5,938 nucleotides of DNA from an uncultured Oscillospiraceae bacterium (GTDB lineage: Bacteria; Bacillota; Clostridia; Oscillospirales; Oscillospiraceae): NCBI GenBank assembly GCA_934561175.1, contig CAKTFW010000053.1:1-5938 (forward strand). The letters are read 5' to 3'. This document shows, in pieces, positions 1 to 5,938 of this stretch. Within the stretch, counting starts at the first letter, position 1. Every line of letters begins with the position of its first letter. Below the pieces are notes generated by a model. It worked only from the letters and a program-made list of their open reading frames with translations, was not told the DNA's origin and did not search any database. Made by a program: the position numbers and the translations under genes.

Positions 1-95
1 GCCGAAAGTTTCAATATGATCCTCTCAAGCGGATTCCGGTACGACCCAAAGCACCGGACTTTTCCCAATTTGAAGACGCAGATTTTTCCTTGTAA
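1..95 (+). CDS. C-terminal tail of an unidentified plus-strand gene (5' partial)
   Basis: Reading from base 3 on the plus strand gives 30 codons and a TAA stop at 93-95. The visible peptide starts RKFQYDPLKRIPVRP and ends DFSQFEDADFSL, a basic stretch followed by an acidic, Phe-rich tail. I do not recognise the family. The case for a real gene end is positional: the stop lies four bases before a perfect hairpin (100-139) that would serve as its terminator, and the opposing gene ends on the other side of the same hairpin. The competing frame (base 1) stays open through the hairpin, as an artefact would. The start and most of the gene lie outside the window, so function cannot be stated. Confidence 0.5.
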   Translation, partial: RKFQYDPLKRIPVRPKAPDFSQFEDADFSL

Positions 96-99
96 TCGA

Positions 100-139
100 A
101 AAGAGCCGGCGCAGAACATGTGTTCTGCGCCGGCTCTTT
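100..139. terminator. Bidirectional intrinsic terminator between convergent genes
   Basis: A perfect 19-bp inverted repeat (arms 100-118 and 121-139) has a GC-rich core and A/T ends, so each strand gives a hairpin followed by a short U-rich run (TTTC on plus, TTTTC on minus). The U runs are short, so termination strength is uncertain. The hairpin serves the plus-strand gene ending at 95 and the minus-strand regulator. The regulator's TGA stop (141-139) touches the last base of the stem. Confidence 0.8.
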
Positions 140-724
140 CAGATTTTGCGGTAAAACAGACCATGCCGATTGCAGCAGGCGTAGAGTATTCCGTGTCCAC
201 ACAGCTGCAGCCGCCCCTCCGGCGGTTGTTCCGGATAAAGTTTCAACAGCTGCACCTGCTCCGTTGTTACCACTGCGAAAAATGAGAGAAAATGCGTCTT
301 TTCCATTGGGTGTTTCGCTGCCACATAGAATTCTGTTTCCACCCGCTCGACATGGAGTGTATGCGCATCATTTTCCGGCTTGGCTGCCTGTGGATGCAGT
401 AGAATTCCACAGCAGTGAAACACGCCTTCGCCCGTGGCATAAATCACATTTCCACAGGCCTGACATACATAAAACTTTCCCCGCAGTAAGTTGGCAGCCC
501 CATTTTGGTTGTGTACGCAGTTACCAGACAGTAGCTCCGTTAACAGAAGTCCTGAAACTCTGCGCCAATGGTTCTAACAGCGCAAGATCCGGCAGACCAC
601 GGCCTGTTTCCCATTTGGAGATCGTCTTATCGCTGACCTGAAGCCGTTCAGCCAATTCCCGCTGCGTCAGATTCTGCTTTTCCCGGAGCGTTCGAATCAC
701 CACGGCGGTTGCATCGTTCATCAT
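139..724 (-). pseudogene. XRE-family HTH regulator fused to a desulfoferrodoxin-like domain, interrupted by a +1-base frameshift
   Basis: Ignoring one extra base at about 540-541, the gene encodes 194 aa. Residues 6-60 are a Cro/C1-type helix-turn-helix (LTQRELAERLQVSDKTISKW). Residues 83-194 look like a desulfoferrodoxin (two-iron superoxide reductase). Center I cysteines are C87, C90, C104 and C105 (CQAC...HCCG). Center II ligands are H124, H138 (HPM), H144, C184 and H187 (CNRHG). The first half is open from 724 to a TAA at 523-521 and as such would give a 67-aa HTH peptide. The second half is open from the frameshift to the TGA at 141-139, and its reading continues seamlessly as TELLSGN into KFYVCQACG. 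Start: ATG at 724 is preceded by AAGGAGG with 7-nt spacing; the in-frame GTG at 775 lies in the -35 box and is rejected. HTH-desulfoferrodoxin fusions recur in Clostridia; a redox-responsive repressor role is inference. The break could be a true mutation or a sequencing error. Confidence 0.85.
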
Positions 725-731
725 ATGGAAA

Positions 732-738
732 CCTCCTT
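732..738 (-). promoter_or_regulatory. Ribosome binding site that fixes the HTH regulator start
   Basis: AAGGAGG, a full match to the anti-Shine-Dalgarno, sits 7 nt before ATG 724-722, which is followed at once by a second in-frame ATG (721-719). It supports starting at 724 rather than at the upstream GTG (775). Confidence 0.85.
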
Positions 739-748
739 CATCTCCGTC

Positions 749-777
749 ATCATAATGCCTCCACCGGGAATTCACAA
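749..777 (-). promoter_or_regulatory. Sigma70-type promoter of the HTH regulator
   Basis: On the minus strand TTGTGA (777-772) is followed after exactly 17 bases by TATGAT (754-749). Transcription would begin near 742, leaving a leader of roughly 18 nt that holds little besides the ribosome site. The promoter lies just beyond the hairpin at 794-830, so the gene is an independent unit. No convincing operator dyad was found. Confidence 0.65.
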
Positions 778-793
778 CCTACGCACCGTAGAG

Positions 794-830
794 AAAAAGC
801 GTCTGGCAGAGATTCTGCCAGACGCTTTTT
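794..830. terminator. Intrinsic terminator of the antiporter gene
   Basis: Seventeen-bp perfect arms (794-810 and 814-830) surround a 3-base spacer. The minus-strand RNA forms a GC-rich stem ending in TTTTT followed by CTC. It starts ten bases after the antiporter stop (TAA 842-840). The A-run opposite the T-run makes it formally bidirectional, and it also insulates the regulator promoter from read-through. Confidence 0.9.
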
Positions 831-839
831 CTAAATAAA

Positions 840-2027
840 TTATGCAGCCGCCGCCGCTTCCGGCCACTTACTGTATAGAATTTTCAATCCAATTGGCGTA
901 ACAATTGCGGAAATGACAATCATGGGAATCACCGCCGCAAACAGATTCGCATCCATCATACCGACGGCTAAGCCCTTCTGGGCAACGATCAGGGCAACTT
1001 CGCCGCGGTTCATCATGCCAACGCCGATTTTCAGGGAATCTGCCTTGCTGTACCGGCAAATTCTTGCCATCAGACCGCAGCCAATGATTTTACCCGCCAG
1101 TGCTACCACAATAAACGCAATGGAAAACAGAATCACGCTGCTGTTCATACCGCTGATATCCGTCTTCAAGCCAATGGACGCAAAGAACACCGGGCCAAAA
1201 AGCATATAAGAATTGATATCCATTTTCCGCTCAATGTAGGCAGAGTCGTCAATACTGCAGAGAATAATACCAGCCATATAGGCGCCGGTAATATCTGCAA
1301 TTCCGAAAAAGTGTTCGCTACAATAGGCCAGCAAAAAGCACAGTGCAAGCCCCCAGATTGGAATTCTCTGCGTATGCGGATGCCGCAGATCTAGAACCTT
1401 AAACACACGATAGACCAGATATCCGCCGACACCAACAATCAGGAAAAACAGACCAACAGACAGCAGGACCGAAAGAAGGTTGGCATTCGGAGATTTGAAG
1501 CCAATAATTACCGTCAGCAATACAATACCGATTACATCATCAATAATGGCCGCACTTAAAATCGTTTGCCCAACGCGTCCGCGCAGGTGTCCCATTTCCC
1601 GCAGTGCCTGAACGGTAATACTGACCGAGGTTGCCGTCATAATACAGCCGGAAAACAGCGCCCGGTAAAACTGTTCTGAGCCAATGGCACCATAACCGTA
1701 AAACGCCATATATAGTGCCGCACCAAGAATCAGCGGAACAATCACGCCGGCACAGGCAATCAAGAAGGCCACCGCACCGGTTTTCTTCAATTCCTGCAGA
1801 TCAGTTGTCAAGCCTGCGCTGAACATCAAAAGAAGTACGCCAATCTCCGCCATGGTATTTAGGAAGTCCGTTGGCTGCACCAGCCCGAGCATACTCGGCC
1901 CGATGACCAGGCCTGCAATAATTTCTCCGGCCACCTGCGGCGCGTGCAACTTCCGCGCTAAAATTGCAAATGCCTTTGCGAATGCGACAATAATTGCAAG
2001 ATCAAGAAACACATCATACATTTCCAT
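840..2027 (-). CDS. CPA2-family cation:proton antiporter (NapA/Kef-type membrane domain)
   Basis: The 395-aa integral membrane protein is predicted to exchange Na+ or K+ for H+ across the cytoplasmic membrane. It is hydrophobic throughout, with about 12-13 helices. Family marks: GEIIAGLVIGPS at 34-45 (helix 2), TATSVSITV at 131-139 (the unwound helix 4), IIDDVIG at 161-167 with the ion-binding pair D163/D164, FFASIGL at 281-287, K313 in AGKIIG (matching the helix-10 lysine that pairs with the Asp in NapA), and GMMNRGEVALIVA at 337-349. The double-Asp type usually goes with electrogenic exchange; that extrapolation, and the ion itself, are inference. There is no C-terminal TrkA-N/RCK domain, unlike KefB/KefC; the protein ends in an Ala-rich EAAAAA tail. 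ATG 2027 is chosen although its ribosome site is weak (GAG 8-13 nt upstream); an in-frame ATG at 2021 is possible. It has its own promoter and terminator, so is monocistronic. Confidence 0.93.
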   Translation of the reverse strand: MEMYDVFLDLAIIVAFAKAFAILARKLHAPQVAGEIIAGLVIGPSMLGLVQPTDFLNTMAEIGVLLLMFSAGLTTDLQELKKTGAVAFLIACAGVIVPLILGAALYMAFYGYGAIGSEQFYRALFSGCIMTATSVSITVQALREMGHLRGRVGQTILSAAIIDDVIGIVLLTVIIGFKSPNANLLSVLLSVGLFFLIVGVGGYLVYRVFKVLDLRHPHTQRIPIWGLALCFLLAYCSEHFFGIADITGAYMAGIILCSIDDSAYIERKMDINSYMLFGPVFFASIGLKTDISGMNSSVILFSIAFIVVALAGKIIGCGLMARICRYSKADSLKIGVGMMNRGEVALIVAQKGLAVGMMDANLFAAVIPMIVISAIVTPIGLKILYSKWPEAAAAA

Positions 2028-2073
2028 TTGTCAAGCATCTCATTTCATAGTCTTATTCTTGAATTTTGCAATA

Positions 2074-2101
2074 ATTATATACCTATGATGCAAAAATGCA
2101 A
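2074..2101 (-). promoter_or_regulatory. Sigma70-type promoter of the antiporter gene
   Basis: On the minus strand TTGCAT (2101-2096), a 16-base spacer and a consensus TATAAT (2079-2074) lie within a very A/T-rich stretch. Start of transcription near 2067 would give a leader of about 40 nt. TTTTGCA at 2064-2070 and its inverse TGCAAAA at 2089-2095 bracket the -10 box and could be an operator, though A/T richness makes chance plausible. The 131 bases between metY and the antiporter contain no other feature that I can support. Confidence 0.65.
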
Positions 2102-2158
2102 TTGAAAAAGCATACAGAAAGCTTCACGAATCCGTAAAAATATTGGTAAAAAACACGA

Positions 2159-3442
2159 TTACACCGTAGCCAATGCCTGTTCAAGATCCGCAATCAAATC
2201 CTCGGCGCTCTCCAAGCCGCAGGACAGCCGAATCATATCCGGCCCGACACCGCATGCAATGAGCTGCTCATCCGTCAATTGGCGGTGCGTGGCAGAAGCC
2301 GGATGGAGCACGCAGGTACGGGCATCTGCCACATGCGTTTCAATTGCGCACAGCTTCAGCGCTTTCATGAAAGTCTCCGCTGCAGAGCGTCCACCTTTGA
2401 TACCAAAAGAAACCACACCACAAGTACCATTCGGCATATATTTTTGTGCTCTTTCGTAGTACTTGTCGCCCTTCAGTCCCGGATACTGCACCCAGGAAAC
2501 CTGCTCCTGTGCCTGCAGGAACTCGGAAACGCGGGTTGCATTTTTACAGTGGCGCGGCATCCGAACATGCAGGCTCTCCAGGCCAAGATTCAGCAGAAAT
2601 GCGTGCTGCGGACTCTGAATGGATCCAAAATCACGCATCAGCTGTGCCGTGCACTTTGTAATAAAGGCGCCTTCCTTTCCAAACCGCTCAGCGTAAGTAA
2701 TCCCGTGGTAGCTTTCGTCCGGCGTACACAGTCCGGGGAAACGCTCTGCGTGGGCCATCCAGTCAAATTTGCCGGAATCGACAATCGCACCACCAACCGC
2801 AGCACCATGACCATCCATATATTTGGTAGTAGAATGCGTTACAATATCCGCCCCCCATTCAAACGGCCGGCAGTTAATCGGCGTTGCAAAGGTGTTGTCA
2901 ACAATCAGCGGAACGCCATGTGCATGGGCAACCTTTGCAAACAGCTCCAGATCCAGCACAGTCAGCGCCGGATTTGCAATGGTCTCACCAAAAACACACT
3001 TTGTATTGGGGCGGAATGCGGCGTTCAGCTCTTCCTCTGTGCTGTCTGGCGAGACAAAGGTTGTTTCAATCCCCATTTTTGCCATTGTAACTGCGATCAG
3101 GTTAAAGGTTCCACCGTAAATGCTGGAGGACGCCACAATATGGTCGCCGCAGGAGCAAAGATTAAACAGCGCGAAGAAATTAGCCGCTTGACCAGAAGAG
3201 GTCAGCATTGCGGCGGTTCCGCCCTCCAGTGCCGCAATCTTTGCCGCAACATAGTCGTTGGTCGGGTTCTGCAAGCGGGTATAGAAATAGCCATTCGCTT
3301 CCAGATCAAAGAGTTTTCCCATGTCCTCACTAGTCGCATAGCGGAAAGTAGTGCTCTGCACAATTGGAATCTGACGCGGTTCCCCATTACCAGGCGTATA
3401 ACCTGCCTGTACGCATTTCGTCTGCTGATCGTAATCTTTCAT
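2159..3442 (-). CDS. metY: O-acetylhomoserine sulfhydrylase (O-acetylhomoserine aminocarboxypropyltransferase)
   Basis: This cytosolic PLP enzyme condenses O-acetylhomoserine with sulfide to homocysteine (EC 2.5.1.49), the direct-sulfhydrylation route to methionine. The 427-aa length is normal for MetY and longer than MetB/MetC (about 380), because of the insertion around 225-270 (AERFPGLCTPDESYHG and following). Cys/Met-metabolism PLP family marks: YTRLQNPTN at 54-62 (Y54/R56 bind the phosphate of the neighbouring subunit's PLP), SSGQAA at 82-87, VDNTFATP at 181-188 with D182 facing the pyridine nitrogen, STTKYMDGHG at 204-213 with the Schiff-base lysine K207, and ARTCVLHPASATHRQL at 374-389. 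GAGG lies 7 nt before ATG 3442. It follows the GerMN gene by 24 bases, so it may be co-transcribed; there is no room for a SAM riboswitch or T-box directly upstream. Family assignment is firm; substrate preference for O-acetyl over O-succinyl homoserine is by family. Confidence 0.95.
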   Translation of the reverse strand: MKDYDQQTKCVQAGYTPGNGEPRQIPIVQSTTFRYATSEDMGKLFDLEANGYFYTRLQNPTNDYVAAKIAALEGGTAAMLTSSGQAANFFALFNLCSCGDHIVASSSIYGGTFNLIAVTMAKMGIETTFVSPDSTEEELNAAFRPNTKCVFGETIANPALTVLDLELFAKVAHAHGVPLIVDNTFATPINCRPFEWGADIVTHSTTKYMDGHGAAVGGAIVDSGKFDWMAHAERFPGLCTPDESYHGITYAERFGKEGAFITKCTAQLMRDFGSIQSPQHAFLLNLGLESLHVRMPRHCKNATRVSEFLQAQEQVSWVQYPGLKGDKYYERAQKYMPNGTCGVVSFGIKGGRSAAETFMKALKLCAIETHVADARTCVLHPASATHRQLTDEQLIACGVGPDMIRLSCGLESAEDLIADLEQALATV

Positions 3443-3466
3443 ATTCTTTCCTCATTTCCCTTTTTA

Positions 3467-4807
3467 TCATTTATTTGCATCCATCCAGCTGTCATCTGCG
3501 GTAGTCGGCATGGTGTCGACATATGGCAGCACCTTTTCCGCGCTGCCGTCAATGGTCAAATCCACCATCCGCACTTGATCCGTCTGGCAGAGCGTAGCAA
3601 TCACAGCACGCGTGCAGAGCAATCGTTCTGTTGCTGTCAGGCCGGTATATAGTTCCTTTGAATAGTCCACATGACAGACGCCGGCATCATCAATAGTACA
3701 GCTGTTTAATTGAGCGTTTTTCGGAACCGGGTTTGAATAACCGCCAGCCGGCTCAAACTCCTGCATTGTTCTGAGCAGCGCCGCTTCCTCCGATTCATTG
3801 GCAGACGGGTTAATCCGCGCGGCAAAAGCGGAAAGGTGTCCACCATCCGGCATCGTCATATACACCGTTCCGTCAATTTCTCCGATTGCGGTGCGAACTG
3901 GTCCGATGCTTGCGTCAGAGCCGATCAGCACCTGATCCAGATTCATGGCAACATACTTGCCGATTCGTTCGCCTTCACAGCGGAAGCGAACGCCGTCCAC
4001 ACCGGAGATGGCGCAGAGGGAATTGACAATGGAGAAAATTAACATGCGTTCTTCCTGCGCAGTTTGCGGTTTTGCTACCAAAAAAGCAAGATTAAAATCG
4101 ACCGTGCAAATTCCACTGTCAATGGTCAGGCCGCGCAGCATCGATCCCGTTGGCATAATCGCCCGCATACTCGTCGCAGGCGGGCCGACAATCAACTGCT
4201 GCATCACCGCCATTGCCGTCGTCTCATTGCTGTCTGACATAATCCGCATGGTTGATACCAGTAAATAACGATTATCCAGATCCGGAAAATAGATTTTCAC
4301 ATCGGTCTGCTGTGTTTCCGTTTCTTCATCAAATAAAACAAAAGAGCTATCGCTTAACCGGCGGCTGTCCGGGCTAGTTGTCAAGCTTCCCGCTTCCCGC
4401 ACCGTGACAGACTCAATTTCCGGAAATTGCAGCAGCGTCTTTGTCAGGCAGGCACAGGCGATGGACTTGGAAATTCCGTCCAGCCGGTCATATCCGCCGT
4501 CCAGCGTAATTGTTGATATGCCGTTTTCATTATGGTAGGACTTCAAGCGCACTTCCTGCGGAAATGGAGAGATTAGCTCGTTCGACTCCGGCCCTTTGAA
4601 ATATTGCTCCAAAAAGGCTTCGACCGTCATAGTATCCTTATACCAGCGGCATGGCTCTGCTGCAATAATACCGGTTTTGTTTTTAAAATCAGTCTTTTCC
4701 TGCCGATAATAGCCTACAATTTCTTTCGTATCGCTGGAAGATGCGCCGCAGCCCATGAGACTCCCCAACAGAACGAACGCAAGCAGTGCCGCAATGATTC
4801 GTCTCAT
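3467..4807 (-). CDS. GerMN-domain lipoprotein with three tandem repeats, coupled to a sensor kinase
   Basis: The 446-aa predicted lipoprotein is anchored outside the cytoplasmic membrane. A signal peptide (MRRIIAALLAFVLLGSLMGC) carries the lipobox LMGC with lipidated C20. Three GerMN-like units follow. Unit 1, about 60-138, lacks a clear first strand; it has YFKGP and ends FPEIESVTV. Unit 2, about 168-285, is the most canonical: DVKIYFPDLDNRY, LIVGP, CTVDFNLAF, VNSLCAISGVDGVRF. Unit 3, about 312-430, has GTVYMTMPDGG, CHVDYSKEL and ATLCQTDQVRMVDLTI. GerMN domains occur in spore-germination GerM and in actinobacterial LpqB; no enzymatic activity is known for them. The ATG at 4807 is chosen because GGGAGG lies 7 nt upstream and it overlaps the kinase stop as ATGA; an in-frame GTG at 4822 would sit on the ribosome site. 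It ends in tandem stops TGATAA. Its likely role is to modulate the kinase or bind an envelope ligand (inference). Confidence 0.88.
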   Translation of the reverse strand: MRRIIAALLAFVLLGSLMGCGASSSDTKEIVGYYRQEKTDFKNKTGIIAAEPCRWYKDTMTVEAFLEQYFKGPESNELISPFPQEVRLKSYHNENGISTITLDGGYDRLDGISKSIACACLTKTLLQFPEIESVTVREAGSLTTSPDSRRLSDSSFVLFDEETETQQTDVKIYFPDLDNRYLLVSTMRIMSDSNETTAMAVMQQLIVGPPATSMRAIMPTGSMLRGLTIDSGICTVDFNLAFLVAKPQTAQEERMLIFSIVNSLCAISGVDGVRFRCEGERIGKYVAMNLDQVLIGSDASIGPVRTAIGEIDGTVYMTMPDGGHLSAFAARINPSANESEEAALLRTMQEFEPAGGYSNPVPKNAQLNSCTIDDAGVCHVDYSKELYTGLTATERLLCTRAVIATLCQTDQVRMVDLTIDGSAEKVLPYVDTMPTTADDSWMDANK

Positions 4808-5938
4808 TCGTTCGCCTCCCACCTGCCAAACAAGGGAAACCGAACGGTAAATGTGGTGCCCTTCTGATATTCAGACGATACCGAGATCGTTCCATAATGC
4901 CGCTCTACCAGCTCGTGCACAATAGAAAGTCCCAGCCCAGAACCACCGGCTGCGCGGGAGCGGTCCTTATCCACGCGATAGAAGCGGTCGAAAATGTGCG
5001 ACAGCGCATCTGCCGGGATTCCGATTCCAGTATCTGCAACAGAAATCACCGCATCTTCTCCTTCTTCAAACACCGAAATCGTAACCGCTCCGCCGTCATT
5101 AGTATATTTAATACCATTTTCCACCAGATTGAAAATAATCTGGTGCAGATCGTCTTCCAACGCAAGCACGGTACACGGTTCTGATTTCTGCAACTGCAGC
5201 AAAATATTGCGGGAATGTGCCAGCGGTGAGAGCATCCGCAGCACCCGGCTGATAACAACATCAATTTCACAAATTTCCCGATCCGGTGATTGCTGATTCT
5301 CCACCTTGGAAAGCGTCAATAATTTCTGTGAAATCCGTGTCAGTCGATCCGCTTCATTTCCAATATCCTGAACAAATTCCCGCGTCATTTCCGGATCCAT
5401 CTGATTTTGCAGAATGGAATCGGTTAAAAGTCGAATGGAAGCCAGCGGCGTTTTCAGCTCATGGGAGGCATCTGAGACAAATTGCCGCTGTTCCTGCTCT
5501 TTTGCTTCCAGCCGGTCCGTCAGCTTATTGAACTCTGTTGCCAAAATACCCAGTTCGTCCGTTCCGTGGATATCCAGTTTCTGCATATTTCCACCCGTCC
5601 GCAGCGCCTTAATCGAGCGTGTGATCTTCCGCATCCGATTGGAAAAAACAATTGCCACCACTGCAGAGAGTAAAATCACGATGAATGCTGTTACAATTGA
5701 CATTTGATTCAGATCACCATGCAGAGAATGGATCAACTCGGCACGGTTGGAATCGTACTCCATGAGATAAACTGCACCAATCAACGCACTGCGGAACAAA
5801 ATTGGGGAGGCTGCCCGGCTTTCAAACGCATTGAGCGTATAATTACAGTAGAAAATATCGTTTCCCTCCAGCGCTTCTACCACTTCCGGAAACAGTGCAT
5901 ATTTTCCAGTAATATTCTGAAAGGTGGAGGAATCGAAC
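4804..5938 (-). CDS. Membrane sensor histidine kinase, N-terminus outside the window
   Basis: The frame is open to the right edge, so the first transmembrane helix and part of the sensor are missing; the internal GTG at 5883 is not a likely start. Of 377 visible residues, about 1-78 are extracytoplasmic sensor (ending near DLNQMS). Residues 80-98 are a transmembrane helix (IVTAFIVILLSAVVAIVFS), about 99-150 a HAMP linker, and about 150-215 a HisKA domain with SDASHELKTPLASIR and phospho-acceptor H159. The HATPase domain at about 255-370 has N-box LVENGIKYTND (N274), G1 VADTGIGIP (D302), F-box FDRFYRVDKDRS and G2 GGSGLGLSIV (G334/G336). All catalytic motifs are intact, and the organisation is that of the PhoR/WalK-like (HPK1) class. 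Such kinases sit downstream of an OmpR-type response regulator, expected beyond the edge. TGA at 4806-4804 overlaps the lipoprotein ATG. The signal sensed is unknown; the coupled GerMN lipoprotein suggests an envelope cue. Confidence 0.93.
   Translation of the reverse strand, partial: FDSSTFQNITGKYALFPEVVEALEGNDIFYCNYTLNAFESRAASPILFRSALIGAVYLMEYDSNRAELIHSLHGDLNQMSIVTAFIVILLSAVVAIVFSNRMRKITRSIKALRTGGNMQKLDIHGTDELGILATEFNKLTDRLEAKEQEQRQFVSDASHELKTPLASIRLLTDSILQNQMDPEMTREFVQDIGNEADRLTRISQKLLTLSKVENQQSPDREICEIDVVISRVLRMLSPLAHSRNILLQLQKSEPCTVLALEDDLHQIIFNLVENGIKYTNDGGAVTISVFEEGEDAVISVADTGIGIPADALSHIFDRFYRVDKDRSRAAGGSGLGLSIVHELVERHYGTISVSSEYQKGTTFTVRFPLFGRWEANE
4815..4820 (-). promoter_or_regulatory. 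Ribosome binding site that fixes the GerMN lipoprotein start
   Basis: GGGAGG, inside the last codons of the kinase gene, lies 7 nt before ATG 4807-4805. It favours the ATGA-overlap start over the GTG at 4822, and implies that ribosomes finishing the kinase help load the lipoprotein frame. Confidence 0.8.

Noticed and set aside
36..57. Small inverted repeat CCGGTAC / GCACCGG near the left edge
   Set aside because: The 7-bp stem with a G-T pair lies inside the probable coding tail, has no U-run, and is within chance for this base composition.
536..546. Programmed ribosomal frameshift in the HTH-desulfoferrodoxin gene
   Set aside because: The context GTTAACG has no X-XXY-YYZ heptamer, no long homopolymer, no stop codon at the shift point and no obvious stimulatory hairpin. 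Mutation or base error is simpler.
120..641. Plus-strand open frame of 173 codons
   Set aside because: It starts inside the terminator hairpin and lies opposite the HTH-desulfoferrodoxin gene, whose family motifs are unmistakable on the other strand.
2015..2040. TTGACA followed by TATGAT at the start of the antiporter gene, as a promoter
   Set aside because: The spacing is only 10 bases, far below the 16-18 needed, and the TATGAT is inside the coding sequence.
2101..2158. Terminator directly after metY
   Set aside because: A TTTTTT run follows the stop, but the only stems that can precede it are 3-4 bp, and AAGC/GCTT further on is also too short. No supported terminator; read-through toward the antiporter is possible.
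2279..3652. Plus-strand open frame of 457 codons opposite metY and the end of the lipoprotein gene
   Set aside because: It spans two well-supported minus-strand genes, its translation is rich in Cys, Arg and His with no recognisable domain, and no ribosome site was seen. It is an antisense shadow.

Overview
The window reads as chromosome of a low-to-middle GC Firmicute in the class Clostridia, probably an Oscillospirales-type anaerobe. This is inferred from the desulfoferrodoxin-type protein, the GerMN lipoprotein, strong AAGGAGG ribosome sites and protein similarity; no 16S or other marker is present. Every well-supported gene lies on the minus strand and is read from right to left. The exception is the last 30 codons of a plus-strand gene at the left edge.

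Right to left: (1) 5938-4804 is a membrane sensor histidine kinase whose N-terminus is cut by the window edge. (2) 4807-3467 is a lipoprotein with three tandem GerMN-like repeats. Its ATG overlaps the kinase stop as ATGA, so the two look translationally coupled. (3) 3442-2159 is the PLP enzyme O-acetylhomoserine sulfhydrylase, MetY, only 24 bases behind the lipoprotein and without its own riboswitch. (4) 2027-840 is a stand-alone CPA2 (NapA/Kef-type) cation:proton antiporter. It has its own sigma70-like promoter and is closed by a strong hairpin at 794-830. (5) 724-139 is a promoter-proximal regulator with an XRE helix-turn-helix joined to a desulfoferrodoxin/superoxide-reductase-like domain. 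It is broken by a single-base frameshift at the domain junction. (6) At 1-95 the tail of a plus-strand gene runs toward it, and the two share a perfect 19-bp hairpin at 100-139.

The kinase and lipoprotein probably form one envelope-sensing unit, with the missing response regulator most likely just beyond the right edge. The layout recalls the actinobacterial MtrB-LpqB pair, in which a GerMN lipoprotein modulates a kinase; that parallel is inference. MetY may be carried on the same transcript.

The two points most worth a second look are the HTH-desulfoferrodoxin fusion, which keeps every expected iron ligand yet is frameshifted here, and the three-repeat GerMN lipoprotein coupled to its kinase. 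No tRNA, rRNA, CRISPR array, insertion sequence or phage gene was seen. No gene-free stretch exceeds about 130 bases.
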